Positions 38,357 to 48,471 of a stretch of 61,971 nt of DNA are shown here, one piece after another. The stretch comes from Bacilli bacterium (GTDB lineage Bacteria > Bacillota > Bacilli > Paenibacillales > NBRC-103111). A program made the translations under genes and the position numbers. The DNA is taken from positions 1 to 61,971 of the forward strand of contig JAQBPR010000086.1 of assembly GCA_028287395.1 (NCBI GenBank). The letters are read 5' to 3'. Within the stretch, counting starts at the first letter, position 1. Each line of letters starts with the position of its first letter. Under the pieces are notes generated by a model. That model was not told the DNA's origin. It ran no database searches and was given only the letters and a program-made list of their open reading frames with translations.

Positions 38357-39154
38357 TCAGCTTCCTATTCCGAGGAACTTTTTCATACGATTTAAAACAC
38401 CGGGCTTATCGTCTAATAGCATAAGCGGAACTGTATCGCCTAATATTCTGCGAGCAATGTTGCGGTAGGCAATCGCTGCTTTAGAAGTAGGATTCATGAC
38501 AGTGGGTTCTCCCGAATTCGCCGCCTTAATGACATATTCGTCATCTGGAACAATACCAAGTAAATCAATCGAGAGCACGGAGCAAATCTCATCGATATCG
38601 AGCATTTCGCCTTTTTTCACCATATTCGCGCGAATCCGGTTGATAATCAATCGCGGATGTTTTATTTTATTTGTTTCTAATAGACCGATAATGCGATCCG
38701 CATCGCGGACGGCCGCATTCTCCGGAGTCGTCACGACGATGGCTTTATCTGCACCTGCTATGGCGTTTTTGAAGCCTTGTTCAATCCCGGCGGGACAATC
38801 AATAATGACAAAATCAAAATCGTTTTTGAGGTCAAGGATGATTGCTTTCACATTGTCAGGAGATACCGAGTCCTTGTCCTTCGTTTGTGCTGCCGGCAAT
38901 AAATACAGCTCATCAAAGCGCTTATCTTTAATCAACGCTTGCGGCAAGCGACAGCGTCCCTCCACTACGTCAACCAAATCATAAACAATTCGATTCTCCA
39001 GCCCCATAACGACATCCAAATTGCGCAAACCAATATCTGTATCAACCATACACACTTTTTTACCTAAAAGCGCTAGAGCCGTTCCCAAATTGGCTGAGGT
39101 CGTCGTCTTTCCGACGCCACCTTTTCCTGAAGTGATTACAATCGCTTCTCCCAT
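38357..39154 (-). CDS. minD: Septum site-determining ATPase MinD
   Basis: Membrane-cycling ATPase that recruits MinC to block polar septa. The 265 residues have the deviant Walker A GKGGVGKTTT at 10-19, IDCPAGIEQGF near 118-128, and a C-terminal amphipathic membrane-targeting helix (RMKKFLGIG). No minE is present; Gram-positives use DivIVA/MinJ. Confidence 0.96.
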   Translation of the reverse strand: MGEAIVITSGKGGVGKTTTSANLGTALALLGKKVCMVDTDIGLRNLDVVMGLENRIVYDLVDVVEGRCRLPQALIKDKRFDELYLLPAAQTKDKDSVSPDNVKAIILDLKNDFDFVIIDCPAGIEQGFKNAIAGADKAIVVTTPENAAVRDADRIIGLLETNKIKHPRLIINRIRANMVKKGEMLDIDEICSVLSIDLLGIVPDDEYVIKAANSGEPTVMNPTSKAAIAYRNIARRILGDTVPLMLLDDKPGVLNRMKKFLGIGS

Positions 39155-39188
39155 GATCCCACTCCTTAAAATTAAAACCTAAAATCCA

Positions 39189-39845
39189 TTATAATTGCAA
39201 TTCGGGTCGAACTCGTTGAAGCTGATTTATTTTATCAATCTCCATGACGCCATTACGTATATAAGCAAATTCCATAAAGGCTTCTTCTATTCCCCACTCG
39301 TCAGGCGGACGACTAATCACTTCTGCGATTCTAAGTTGGGTTGGACGTAAGTGCGAAGCTGCTATTATAGCCTGCTCGTTTCCATCCAAACCTGCATGAG
39401 CCATCCCTCGCAAAGAACCCATAATATATATATCGCCTGTACACAAAATAACACCGCCTGGGTTAACATCCCCCATAAGCATCAATCTGCCTTCATGGCG
39501 AACCGTTTGTCCGGAGCGAATGATGCCATGAATCATTTTGATTGAATGGTCTGGCACTTGAAGCAGTGTTTCAAGAGGTGCGTCAGATTCGATCGTCTGC
39601 ACAAGTAAATTCCCTCTGCTCTTAATAAGTGCGCGGATTTGTTCTTTTTCGGCATCGATCATTTGTCGTTTTCCGAGCTTCACTTGCACACGAATAAGCG
39701 GACCGAATAAAATTTTATGATGTGTTTTCTCCAGCTTATGCTGCAGCTCACTTAACAAATCTGTCAAAAGACAAGAATCGTCAAGCACAAAAATAAGCCC
39801 TTCCTTCACACCCTTAATCGTTACCAAATGTTTCGCAGCAGCCAT
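39189..39845 (-). CDS. minC: Septum formation inhibitor MinC
   Basis: FtsZ polymer inhibitor. The 218-residue protein has an N-terminal FtsZ-binding domain and a C-terminal beta-helix domain with IRSGQTVRHEGRLMLMGDVNPGG and GDIYIMGSLRGMAHAG, the MinD-binding hallmark. It is 34 bases upstream of minD and follows mreD, the usual mreBCD-minCD order. Confidence 0.95.
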   Translation of the reverse strand: MAAAKHLVTIKGVKEGLIFVLDDSCLLTDLLSELQHKLEKTHHKILFGPLIRVQVKLGKRQMIDAEKEQIRALIKSRGNLLVQTIESDAPLETLLQVPDHSIKMIHGIIRSGQTVRHEGRLMLMGDVNPGGVILCTGDIYIMGSLRGMAHAGLDGNEQAIIAASHLRPTQLRIAEVISRPPDEWGIEEAFMEFAYIRNGVMEIDKINQLQRVRPELQL

Positions 39846-39895
39846 TCTTAACCCCCCTGCCCCTTACAATTCGGTTTTATCGTGCATATTCCTGC

Positions 39896-40429
39896 TTAAT
39901 GAAACTGTTCTTCCTCATCTCTTTCACGTAATGCCCCTATATTCTCTAAAAGCTTTCTGAGCGGAACATAAATCAAAAGCGCAAAAAGCAGATTCATTAA
40001 AATACTTGGCAGCACTTGGTGAATTAAAGCCTCATTCATGGTTAAGTGAGTAATTTGAAAAATGCGATAAATACCATAAACCATACCTTCGAATAAAAAA
40101 TTACCCACAATAATGAGCATGACAACCATCAGCATATTTGCTCTAGAACGCTGTGACATCAGGCCGATTAAGTAAGCTACAAGGCCCATTCCAAAAGAAT
40201 AAGTCCCTAGCATCGGTCCGTAATAAACAATATCATGCAGCATTCCAAATGCAAGTCCAAAAGCCAATCCCCAATGTCGACTAACATAAATCGAGATAAA
40301 GAGGATCATAATAAATGTAAAGTGAGGTGCAACAACTCCAAGCCAGGCAGTAGGAAGAATCATATGCATCACATAACCCTCAAATAAAAAAACCACATAC
40401 AAAATCAGTACTAATGCATAACGCAGCAT
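39896..40429 (-). CDS. mreD: Rod shape-determining protein MreD
   Basis: Small membrane partner of MreC in the elongasome. The 177 residues form five or six hydrophobic segments with GLAFGMLHDIVYYGPMLGTYSFGMGLVAYLIG typical of MreD. It lies 3 bases after mreC. Identity rests on hydropathy, size and position. Confidence 0.92.
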   Translation of the reverse strand: MLRYALVLILYVVFLFEGYVMHMILPTAWLGVVAPHFTFIMILFISIYVSRHWGLAFGLAFGMLHDIVYYGPMLGTYSFGMGLVAYLIGLMSQRSRANMLMVVMLIIVGNFLFEGMVYGIYRIFQITHLTMNEALIHQVLPSILMNLLFALLIYVPLRKLLENIGALRERDEEEQFH

Positions 40430-40432
40430 GGC

Positions 40433-41329
40433 TTACTTCGCCTCCGGCACTTCAACAACCATAACATAGCGCAAATGATTGAAATCAGCAGCGGGTTGTA
40501 TGGTAGCTTGATAGTTGATGCCGAAATCACCTGGATCTTTGGATAAGACTGTGCCGATCACAATCCCCTTTGGAAATATCTGGCCCATTCCTGAAGTGAT
40601 CACAGTATCACCTACTTTAATTTGATCGGATTGATCAATTTTAGTCATGATAAGCCGTTTAATTTGCGGATTTTTTTCATCCGTTGCGACCTTTTCTATG
40701 ATTCCGAAGGAAGCCTCGTTGCCCTTTACCGTAGCAGAAATCGCCTTCGTACTAGGTGTGATCGAGACACTCTCATCATCAATATCAATAAGCCTCTGAA
40801 CAGTAGAATGGAAATGGGTGACTTCTGTAATACGACCTACTAGTCCATCCGCAGATACGACCGCCATATTAGGCACGATCCCGTCATCGGAACCTAGATT
40901 AATATTGATTATATTACTATAGGGATCCGGACTAAACGCAACAATTTCCGCAACGCGATACTTATAATGGTCTGCTTGCTTTTGCTTATCGGTAAAAGCA
41001 AGCAGTTTTTTCAATTCTTTGTTTTCGCCATCCATCAAATTCAAATTCATCGTATCAATCGCATAATGGGAAAGTCTAGCTCGCAGCACTTTGTTTTCCT
41101 CATAAGTAAGTTGCAAGTGACGAATATCATCCACCCATCCCCCGACTAATTGAGCTGGTTTATTGAATAGCCCTTGTGTCCATGAAACGGAATCTTTGAT
41201 AAACTTTTCGGGCCAGGTCAACTTCTCACGCTTGCCAAAAGTAAGCCCCATTAAAGTGATAAAAATGATCAAAAATAAAAGCAGCATCAGCAATTTTTTA
41301 TTCCCCATCAGCTTATACAAAACCGACAC
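40433..41329 (-). CDS. mreC: Rod shape-determining protein MreC
   Basis: Extracytoplasmic scaffold of the cell-elongation machinery. The 298-residue product has a membrane helix (about 13-30), a coiled coil near 70-110, then the beta-barrel domain with AVVSADGLVGRI and VITSGMGQIFPKGIVIG. Start is GTG with only a weak ribosome binding site, 19 bases after mreB, so it may rely on upstream translation. Confidence 0.94.
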   Translation of the reverse strand: MSVLYKLMGNKKLLMLLLFLIIFITLMGLTFGKREKLTWPEKFIKDSVSWTQGLFNKPAQLVGGWVDDIRHLQLTYEENKVLRARLSHYAIDTMNLNLMDGENKELKKLLAFTDKQKQADHYKYRVAEIVAFSPDPYSNIININLGSDDGIVPNMAVVSADGLVGRITEVTHFHSTVQRLIDIDDESVSITPSTKAISATVKGNEASFGIIEKVATDEKNPQIKRLIMTKIDQSDQIKVGDTVITSGMGQIFPKGIVIGTVLSKDPGDFGINYQATIQPAADFNHLRYVMVVEVPEAK

Positions 41330-41348
41330 CTTCTACTCTACCCGATAT

Positions 41349-42428
<1,080 letters not shown>

Positions 42429-42457
42429 TCAATTTTTAAGATGCAGTGTTTATTATA

Positions 42458-43147
42458 TTACATAAAACCTTTTTCCTTCAAACTTATGAAATTCTGATCG
42501 CCCAGAATAATATGATCCAATACCTCTATCCCGATAATTTGCCCTGCTTCAACGAGGCGAGCAGTGATCTGGATATCTTCCGGGCTAGGCGTGGGATCCC
42601 CACTAGGATGGTTATGAACACAAATAATCGCAGCGCTGCTGCGCTTGATGGCTGCTCTAAATACCTCACGCGGATGAACAATGGAAGCGTTCAAGCTCCC
42701 AATGGATAAGGTTTCTTGCGCAATCACATGATTTTTGGTGTTTAGAAAAAGACAAACGAAATGCTCTTTTTGCAAATAACGCAAGTCTTCCATTAAATAA
42801 GAAGCCACATCTTGGGGAGATCGGATCGTAATTTTTTCGTTCATTGATGTACGAGCTAATCTTCGTCCCAGCTCGATGCTTGCTTGAATTTGCAAAGCCT
42901 TGGCGGAGCCGATTCCTTTGATTTGAACCAATTGATCCAAGCTCATATCCACTAAATTACGTAAAGATCCCGATTCAATGAGCACCTTTTGTGCTAATCG
43001 AACCGCAGATTCAGCATAGGTTCCCGTGCGAAGTAAAATAGCCAATAACTCAGCGTTGCTTAATGCTTGAGCCCCAAATTGCAGCATTCGTTCTCTAGGT
43101 CGTTCTTCATTGGGAACATCGCGCAACATAAAATTGTGCGACTCCAT
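42458..43147 (-). CDS. radC: RadC-family JAB-domain protein
   Basis: The 229-residue protein has an N-terminal helix-hairpin-helix region (KGIGSAKALQIQ near 80) and a C-terminal JAB/MPN metalloprotease-like domain with CVHNHPSGDPTPSPEDI, which carries the zinc-binding HxHPSG...D set. RadC was once tied to DNA repair but its role is unsettled. The position between maf and mreB is conserved in Firmicutes. An internal ATG (MLRDVPNEE) is a possible alternative start. Confidence 0.92.
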   Translation of the reverse strand: MESHNFMLRDVPNEERPRERMLQFGAQALSNAELLAILLRTGTYAESAVRLAQKVLIESGSLRNLVDMSLDQLVQIKGIGSAKALQIQASIELGRRLARTSMNEKITIRSPQDVASYLMEDLRYLQKEHFVCLFLNTKNHVIAQETLSIGSLNASIVHPREVFRAAIKRSSAAIICVHNHPSGDPTPSPEDIQITARLVEAGQIIGIEVLDHIILGDQNFISLKEKGFM

Positions 43148-43174
43148 AAATTACCTACTTTCCAATCCACTGAT

Positions 43175-43759
43175 TTATAAAACTTCTACACCTAACTCGC
43201 TAAGCATTTCGCTTAACAACGATAATGGCAAGCCTACAACGTTAAAATAGCAGCCTTGGATCGATTCAATTATCGTCGCTCCCAGCCCTTGGATCGCGTA
43301 TGCGCCTGCTTTATCACTGGGCTCTCCGCTCGCAATATAGCGATTGATTTGCTGCAAGGATAATTTACGCATGGTTACTTTTGTTATACGATGACAGACC
43401 ATTTGTTTTCCGCTCATTAAATCAACACAAGCAATACCGCTAAAAACCTGATGCGAGCGGCCTTGAAGCAGTGTTAACATACGCATGGCATCTTCAGCAT
43501 CGATAGGTTTATTTAATACTTGTCCCTCACACACAACGATGGTATCGGAGCCAATTACGATGCCGTCTGATAGATCAGAGGAACCTTCGATGACAGCTAA
43601 AGCCTTTCGCAGCGATAACGTTTCGACTATTTCAGATGGTGCCATCCCTAGAGGAACCGTTTCATCCGCATGACTGACTCGGATACTAACAGGCATTTGC
43701 AGTGTGCGAATTAATTCCTGCCTTCGTGGTGATGAAGAAGCTAAAATCAACGTACGCAT
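43175..43759 (-). CDS. maf: Maf-type nucleotide pyrophosphatase
   Basis: Hydrolyses dTTP/UTP or modified nucleotides to monophosphates. The 194-residue product has the LASSSPRRQELI N-terminal motif at 6-17, the DETV segment, GSDTIVV with the catalytic Asp near 70, and a C-terminal DKAGAYAIQGLGA. Septum inhibition was described for B. subtilis Maf. It lies 27 bases upstream of radC. Confidence 0.94.
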   Translation of the reverse strand: MRTLILASSSPRRQELIRTLQMPVSIRVSHADETVPLGMAPSEIVETLSLRKALAVIEGSSDLSDGIVIGSDTIVVCEGQVLNKPIDAEDAMRMLTLLQGRSHQVFSGIACVDLMSGKQMVCHRITKVTMRKLSLQQINRYIASGEPSDKAGAYAIQGLGATIIESIQGCYFNVVGLPLSLLSEMLSELGVEVL

Positions 43760-43818
43760 ACCTTTACTTAAAGTCAGAATAAAACCCTCCTAAATGTTTG
43801 CGTAAGTATTCGCTTAAG

Positions 43819-44061
43819 TTACATTCGGCGATAAATCCAAATAGCCCCAACTGCACCTAATATACTCATTAAATTTAGTTTAACCTGAAAGTACATATCA
43901 TACTTTAAAACCTGTAAATCTGCTTTCGGATGCCATTCCAGCGGTGTAGATTTCGTCAAAAATGAAATGGCTTGAACCGAAGTCAGCAGTTGCGCGATGA
44001 TCGTACCCGCCAATAATCCGAGAACGATAAAAATGAATAAAGTGAATTTTGTCTTTTTCAT
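43819..44061 (-). CDS. DUF4321 membrane protein
   Basis: An 80-residue protein with two membrane helices (about 6-27 and 59-77) and a central segment LTKSTPLEWHPKADLQVLKYDMYFQVKLN typical of DUF4321. Function is unknown; the family often precedes maf in Paenibacillus-like genomes. It is probably the first gene of the maf-radC-mreBCD-minCD-rodA transcription unit, because a near-consensus promoter lies 40 bases upstream. Confidence 0.8.
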   Translation of the reverse strand: MKKTKFTLFIFIVLGLLAGTIIAQLLTSVQAISFLTKSTPLEWHPKADLQVLKYDMYFQVKLNLMSILGAVGAIWIYRRM

Positions 44062-44100
44062 ACATCACATACCTTATGAATTTTTACAAAGCTTATCCAT

Positions 44101-44129
44101 AGTATACGGGTTTAATTAATGCATTACAA
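44101..44129 (-). promoter_or_regulatory. Sigma-A promoter of the DUF4321-maf-mre cluster
   Basis: TTGTAA (44129-44124), 17 bases, TATACT (44106-44101) on the minus strand. It overlaps the start of the SLH remnant on the other strand. Confidence 0.65.
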
Positions 44130-44265
44130 CGAAGCCCTACATTTTTGGCGGATTTTCCCTGCATACTCAGCGCATTCCTTTGCTCCAGACAGTCCCATCA
44201 CTCGAGCTGAAATGGCTAGTATGCTGGATCGTTGGTACAGCATAAAACCGTTGAACGCTTCTTAA
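44119..44265 (+). pseudogene. S-layer homology (SLH) domain remnant
   Basis: A 48-codon plus-strand frame reads ...AYSAHSFAPDSPITRAEMASMLDRWY..., where FAPDSPITRAEMASML is the core signature of an SLH domain (F-x-P-D-x-x-I-T-R-A-E). A working SLH protein has three such domains and a signal peptide; here only a partial domain is left, with no ribosome binding site. Its 3' end overlaps the terminator of the SPOR gene. It looks like the relic of a wall-anchored surface protein. Confidence 0.65.
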
Positions 44266-44277
44266 AGCGCCAACGGT
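44243..44277 (-). terminator. Terminator after the SPOR-domain gene
   Basis: ACCGTTGGCGCTT and AAGCGTTCAACGGT form a long stem with one bulge around a TAAG-type loop, followed by TTTTAT on the minus strand, ten bases past the stop at 44287. Confidence 0.7.
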
Positions 44278-44286
44278 CAAATGTTT

Positions 44287-45501
44287 TCAAGAGCTTTTCA
44301 CTTCGTTTAGCAATGATTTTTCAGCAATAATAAATTGCATCAAGTTCGTCTGTGTTTGCCAAAGCATTGCGAATGAAGGATTTTTTTTATAATCATCTAT
44401 GGATAATTTGGCTGTACTCATCGCATTGGTCATTTTCTGTAAAATCGGTTTAACGTCATCTGAAGCGGCTGCGTTAACTAATGCCGACGTCCCTATCCAT
44501 GCTGCGTGGGCGCTAGTTACAGATTGAACGGTTGTATCTTCAATCGGCGTCAATTCGCTTTCATCCAAATGGATCATCGTTATGCCGCTCAACATCTGAA
44601 CCAGCTGATCCGCTTGTGCGAGATAAGTTTGAATGGCCTCGGTTTTACCTGTCCATTTGATTTGATGAATAGCCGGAAGCAAGTATGGCTTTGTATAGAT
44701 TTCTATTTTTTGTGATTTCATTTGTTGACTGAGTGGTAAAGCACTATCATGATCGGCCGCAATGCCAACATAAATATAATATTTATCAAGCAGTTCCATA
44801 ACTGCTGCGAATCCTTTGCTGCGTAAGTCCGCTTGAACTTTTTCGGCCCTTTGTGCCGTACTGAATTCTCCATTTTGCAAAAAAGTATAAGTTCTTGCTG
44901 GGATAGTGATTGCCATTGCTTCGTCCGTATTGAGGGAAACGGCTTTGGATGCATCTGCTATGGAGGATGTAGTCGTATTGTTAAGTGTAGTTTGTCCTGC
45001 TGTTGGCAGAGCAGCTTGTTTCTGATCCGATGATGTTTCAATCGTTTTTTGCGATTGAGCTGACTTGCTGCCGGAGAATAGGGTTATAATCAAATATCCA
45101 AGCAATACACCTGTAATAATGGCTCCGGCTGCCGTGCTTATAATTTTTATCCAAGGAATGCTTCGACGAACAAATTGGGTTTCTTGATAGGGCACTTTGG
45201 ATCGATCATCATATTCTTCATAAGCAAAGCGATCATGATCTGGGTATGCAGTTCTTTTAGGTTCACGCATTCTTGTTTCGTTCGATTCCCGAATCATTTG
45301 TTCAATCCGTCTTGTCTCCGCATCAAATGGGCTGTTCCATGCTCCGTAATCGTTGGGGTATTCTTTCAACGGCGTTATGTCTTCGACGATACGAAATTCC
45401 TCTTCATACAAAGGAATGACTTTACTTCTTTCATTCGAGTCTATTCTCTCCGCTGGTTTCATATTAGGGTCAAAACGATATGTAATTTTTGTTTTATCCA
45501 T
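44287..45501 (-). CDS. SPOR-domain membrane protein
   Basis: A 404-residue protein with an acidic/charged cytoplasmic N-terminal third (about 1-110), one membrane helix (about 116-140, IISTAAGAIITGVLLGYLIITLF), a Ser/Thr/Gln linker, a SPOR domain (about 190-265, YTFLQNGEFSTAQRAEKVQADLRSKGF) and a helical C-terminal region. SPOR domains bind denuded peptidoglycan at division sites. The ATG at 45501 is used because GGAGAGGG precedes it; a long upstream extension in the same frame has no support and overlaps the murC terminator. It lies between murC and the division/shape cluster, which fits a septal or spore wall role. Confidence 0.75.
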   Translation of the reverse strand: MDKTKITYRFDPNMKPAERIDSNERSKVIPLYEEEFRIVEDITPLKEYPNDYGAWNSPFDAETRRIEQMIRESNETRMREPKRTAYPDHDRFAYEEYDDRSKVPYQETQFVRRSIPWIKIISTAAGAIITGVLLGYLIITLFSGSKSAQSQKTIETSSDQKQAALPTAGQTTLNNTTTSSIADASKAVSLNTDEAMAITIPARTYTFLQNGEFSTAQRAEKVQADLRSKGFAAVMELLDKYYIYVGIAADHDSALPLSQQMKSQKIEIYTKPYLLPAIHQIKWTGKTEAIQTYLAQADQLVQMLSGITMIHLDESELTPIEDTTVQSVTSAHAAWIGTSALVNAAASDDVKPILQKMTNAMSTAKLSIDDYKKNPSFAMLWQTQTNLMQFIIAEKSLLNEVKSS

Positions 45502-45593
45502 TGTGCAACCCTCTCCTTGTCCATTGATCCTACTAATAAAATATGAATGAAAAGGACAAATTATGTTCCTAATAATCAAAGCTTTCTTAGAAT

Positions 45594-45632
45594 TCAAAAA
45601 AGAGCCAAGAAGAGGTTGGTCTTCTTGGCTCT
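45594..45632 (-). terminator. Terminator after murC
   Basis: A perfect 13-bp stem (AGAGCCAAGAAGA/TCTTCTTGGCTCT) with a six-base loop, then TTTTTTG on the minus strand. It ends the valS-folC-murC operon. Confidence 0.9.
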
Positions 45633-45704
45633 GAACTATTCCATTAGCTTGTCCATCTTTAATTCCGAGAACGAACAAGTCATTCCAGCTTATTGAGGTA
45701 CATA

Positions 45705-47081
45705 TTAAATTCTTTCTTTTAGAGTTTGCACCAGTTTAAAGGCTGCTTTCCAAATATCTCCCGCTCCCATCGTCAAAACAAGATCACCGCTCCGTACATG
45801 ATCCGCGAGATAAGCTTGAACCTGTTCTTTCGAAGGAATATAGGTCACATGCGGATTACTATTTAAACGAATCAACTCGACAAGCTTGGCCGAATGGATG
45901 CCTTCAATTTGTTTCTCACCAGCAGGACTATAAATGTCGGTGATAATAACCTCATCCGCCTCGGTAAACGCACGACTGAATTGATCAAATAAAAAGAAGG
46001 TGCGTGTATAACGCTGAGGCTGAAAAACAGCGATTATTTTTTTACCGGTTGCTTTTGCCGCACTAATCGTTGCTTCAATTTCAGTGGGATGATGCGCATA
46101 ATCATCAATAACCAGAATGTCATCCAAGTCACCTAACACTTGAAAACGACGTTTAGCACCGCGAAAATCAGTAATCGCTTCTGCGATTTGCGTAAACGTG
46201 AGACCCGCCTCAAGACAGGTTATTAGAGTAGCCATCGCATTATATACATTATGCTTTCCCGGAACACTTAAAGTGATTTCTCCAAGCACATTACCCTGAT
46301 GACGCACATCAAAAGTCACCTTGCGATCGCCTAAATGTATATTTTCCGCCGTATAATCAGCAGTTTGATCGATTCCGTAGCTAATTACTTCACTATGTAG
46401 ATGCGGAATCATTTCTTGCAGGTACACGTCATCTCGACATACAATCGCTTTTCCGTTATCTTTCACTTGACTGAGAAACTGAGCATAAGCATGCTTCAAT
46501 TTGTTAAAGTCGCCATCGTAATTTTCCAGGTGATCCGCTTCAATATTAGTGACTACCGCTAAATTAGGCGTATATTGCAGAAAAGAACCATCGCTTTCAT
46601 CCGCTTCTGCAATGACATAGTCGCCTTTACCTGCTTTCGCATTGGTTCCTAAATTCATAATTTCACCACCGATAATATAAGTGGGATCTTGATGACAAAG
46701 GGACATCACGAGCGAAATCATCGAGGACGTCGTCGTTTTACCGTGAGCACCGGCTACAGCAACACCTTTCTTCTCATTCATTAAACGCGCAAGCATTTGT
46801 GAACGATGAAGAACGGGGATATCCAACTCTTCAGCTCGACGTTTCTCCACATTATCTTTCGTTAAGGCGGTAGAATAGACGACTAAGTCTGCACCTTGTA
46901 CATGGTCCGCGTCATGCCCGATATGAATAAGCGCTCCCATAGCGACCAGCTTTTCTGTCAATTCCTGATGTGCTATATCGGTACCGGAAACTTCAAAACC
47001 CATCTCCAGCATCACCTTGGCAATTGCACTCATACCATACCCGCCGATGCCTATAAAATGAACGTGTTGATCTGTCTTCAC
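45705..47081 (-). CDS. murC: UDP-N-acetylmuramate--L-alanine ligase
   Basis: Adds L-alanine to UDP-MurNAc, the first peptide step of peptidoglycan synthesis. The 458 residues have GIGGYGMS at 11-18, the ATP loop [10 protein letters not shown] at 111-120, [10 protein letters not shown] near 155 and [10 protein letters not shown] near 345. Start is GTG, 7 bases after the folC stop. Confidence 0.96.
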   Translation of the reverse strand: MKTDQHVHFIGIGGYGMSAIAKVMLEMGFEVSGTDIAHQELTEKLVAMGALIHIGHDADHVQGADLVVYSTALTKDNVEKRRAEELDIPVLHRSQMLARLMNEKKGVAVAGAHGKTTTSSMISLVMSLCHQDPTYIIGGEIMNLGTNAKAGKGDYVIAEADESDGSFLQYTPNLAVVTNIEADHLENYDGDFNKLKHAYAQFLSQVKDNGKAIVCRDDVYLQEMIPHLHSEVISYGIDQTADYTAENIHLGDRKVTFDVRHQGNVLGEITLSVPGKHNVYNAMATLITCLEAGLTFTQIAEAITDFRGAKRRFQVLGDLDDILVIDDYAHHPTEIEATISAAKATGKKIIAVFQPQRYTRTFFLFDQFSRAFTEADEVIITDIYSPAGEKQIEGIHSAKLVELIRLNSNPHVTYIPSKEQVQAYLADHVRSGDLVLTMGAGDIWKAAFKLVQTLKERI

Positions 47082-47088
47082 CAGCTGT

Positions 47089-48471
47089 TCACCAACCTTT
47101 TTCAGAATCGGATTGATATAATATCCATGAACGGACGTCGGAAACTAAATACAAGGTGCCGGAAATGACCGCAAGATCTTCAGATGTAGTGAAATGTTTC
47201 AATTGCGTCAAACCCTGCTTCCAATCCGGCTCTATGATGATTTGAATTTGTAGGTTTAATTCATCCTTAAGCGTCCGTGCAAGCTCAGCAAGCTTTACTG
47301 CATCCATTTTATTGCGAAAATCCGGTTCCGTAATGATAAGCGTATTCACCATTGGTAGTATATGCCTTAAATAGTCGGAATGATGCTTCGTTGCCATCAT
47401 TCCCATCATCAAATGAAGCTTTTTGAAGGTGTATGTTTGTCGTAAAGCGTTTGCCAGGGTTTCGGCTCCCTCTGGATTATGCGCACCATCCAATAAAATC
47501 CTTGGTTGCTCGCTTACCATTTCCAATCGACCTGGCCACTTCGTTTCGTAAAGCGCACGAAGCAATATATCGTCGTCTACAATAACCGCATAATATTGAC
47601 GCAATACTTCCAATGTCATCAGCGCAACAACGGCATTTTTCACTTGATGTGCGCCGTTTAATGCAATCTTCTGTCCCAATAATTTTCTGAACGGTCCGTG
47701 AAAATCAAATTCTTGTTGATTTAACTGCGATGAGATCGCCTTAGAATGAAATTGTCTGTTCAACAGATACAAGGTAGTTTGCTTTTCAGAGCATACTTGC
47801 TCTAATACATGAATTGCTTCAGGTTGCTCTACTGCGCTGACGACCGGAACGCCCGCTTTAATTATACCGGCTTTTTCCGCCGTAACTTTTTCAATGGTTT
47901 CTCCTAAGATTTCCATATGATCATGGCCTATATTTGTAATCACTGAAATAATAGGATTGACAATATTGGTGGAATCCAACCTGCCGCCTAAGCCCGTTTC
48001 CCAAACAACAAAATCAGGATAAGTCACCGTGGAAAAATAAAGAATAGCCAAAGCGGTGCTCACTTCAAACATTGTCGGCGATCCAAGCTCCGTTTCAGCA
48101 ACAGCATCGACATGCGGCTTCAGCAGGTTGCATAGACGAAGTAAATCTGCTTCAGGGATATGCTGACCATTGTATTGCAAACGGCTAGTGTACTTTTCGA
48201 TATAAGGAGAAGTGAACGTTCCCACATCATAGCCGCTTTGTAATAAGACCTCGCTTAAAAAAGCACATGTAGAGCCTTTGCCGTTCGTTCCTGCTACATG
48301 GATAAATTTAAGCCTGCGCTCTGGATGATCCAATCGTTCCATTAGTTTTTCCATTCGGCCTAATCCGGGCTTAATCCCAAAAGCAGTTCGATCCGTTATC
48401 CATTTAATCGCTTCTTCGGGATGATTAAAGCTAGATTGCTCTCTTTCGTTTGCTTCCAACACTCGACTCAC
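47089..48471 (-). CDS. folC: Folylpolyglutamate synthase / dihydrofolate synthase
   Basis: Adds glutamate to dihydropteroate and to folates. The 460-residue protein of the Mur ligase family has [19 protein letters not shown] near 56-74 (ATP loop), GTFTSPYI near 89, and LDGAHNPEG near 338. Start is GTG overlapping the valS stop as GTGA, so it is coupled to valS. Confidence 0.95.
   Translation of the reverse strand: MSRVLEANEREQSSFNHPEEAIKWITDRTAFGIKPGLGRMEKLMERLDHPERRLKFIHVAGTNGKGSTCAFLSEVLLQSGYDVGTFTSPYIEKYTSRLQYNGQHIPEADLLRLCNLLKPHVDAVAETELGSPTMFEVSTALAILYFSTVTYPDFVVWETGLGGRLDSTNIVNPIISVITNIGHDHMEILGETIEKVTAEKAGIIKAGVPVVSAVEQPEAIHVLEQVCSEKQTTLYLLNRQFHSKAISSQLNQQEFDFHGPFRKLLGQKIALNGAHQVKNAVVALMTLEVLRQYYAVIVDDDILLRALYETKWPGRLEMVSEQPRILLDGAHNPEGAETLANALRQTYTFKKLHLMMGMMATKHHSDYLRHILPMVNTLIITEPDFRNKMDAVKLAELARTLKDELNLQIQIIIEPDWKQGLTQLKHFTTSEDLAVISGTLYLVSDVRSWILYQSDSEKGW

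Noticed and set aside
45502..45678. In-frame N-terminal extension of the SPOR-domain protein
   Set aside because: It would run through the murC terminator, has no ribosome binding site, and the downstream ATG has a good one.
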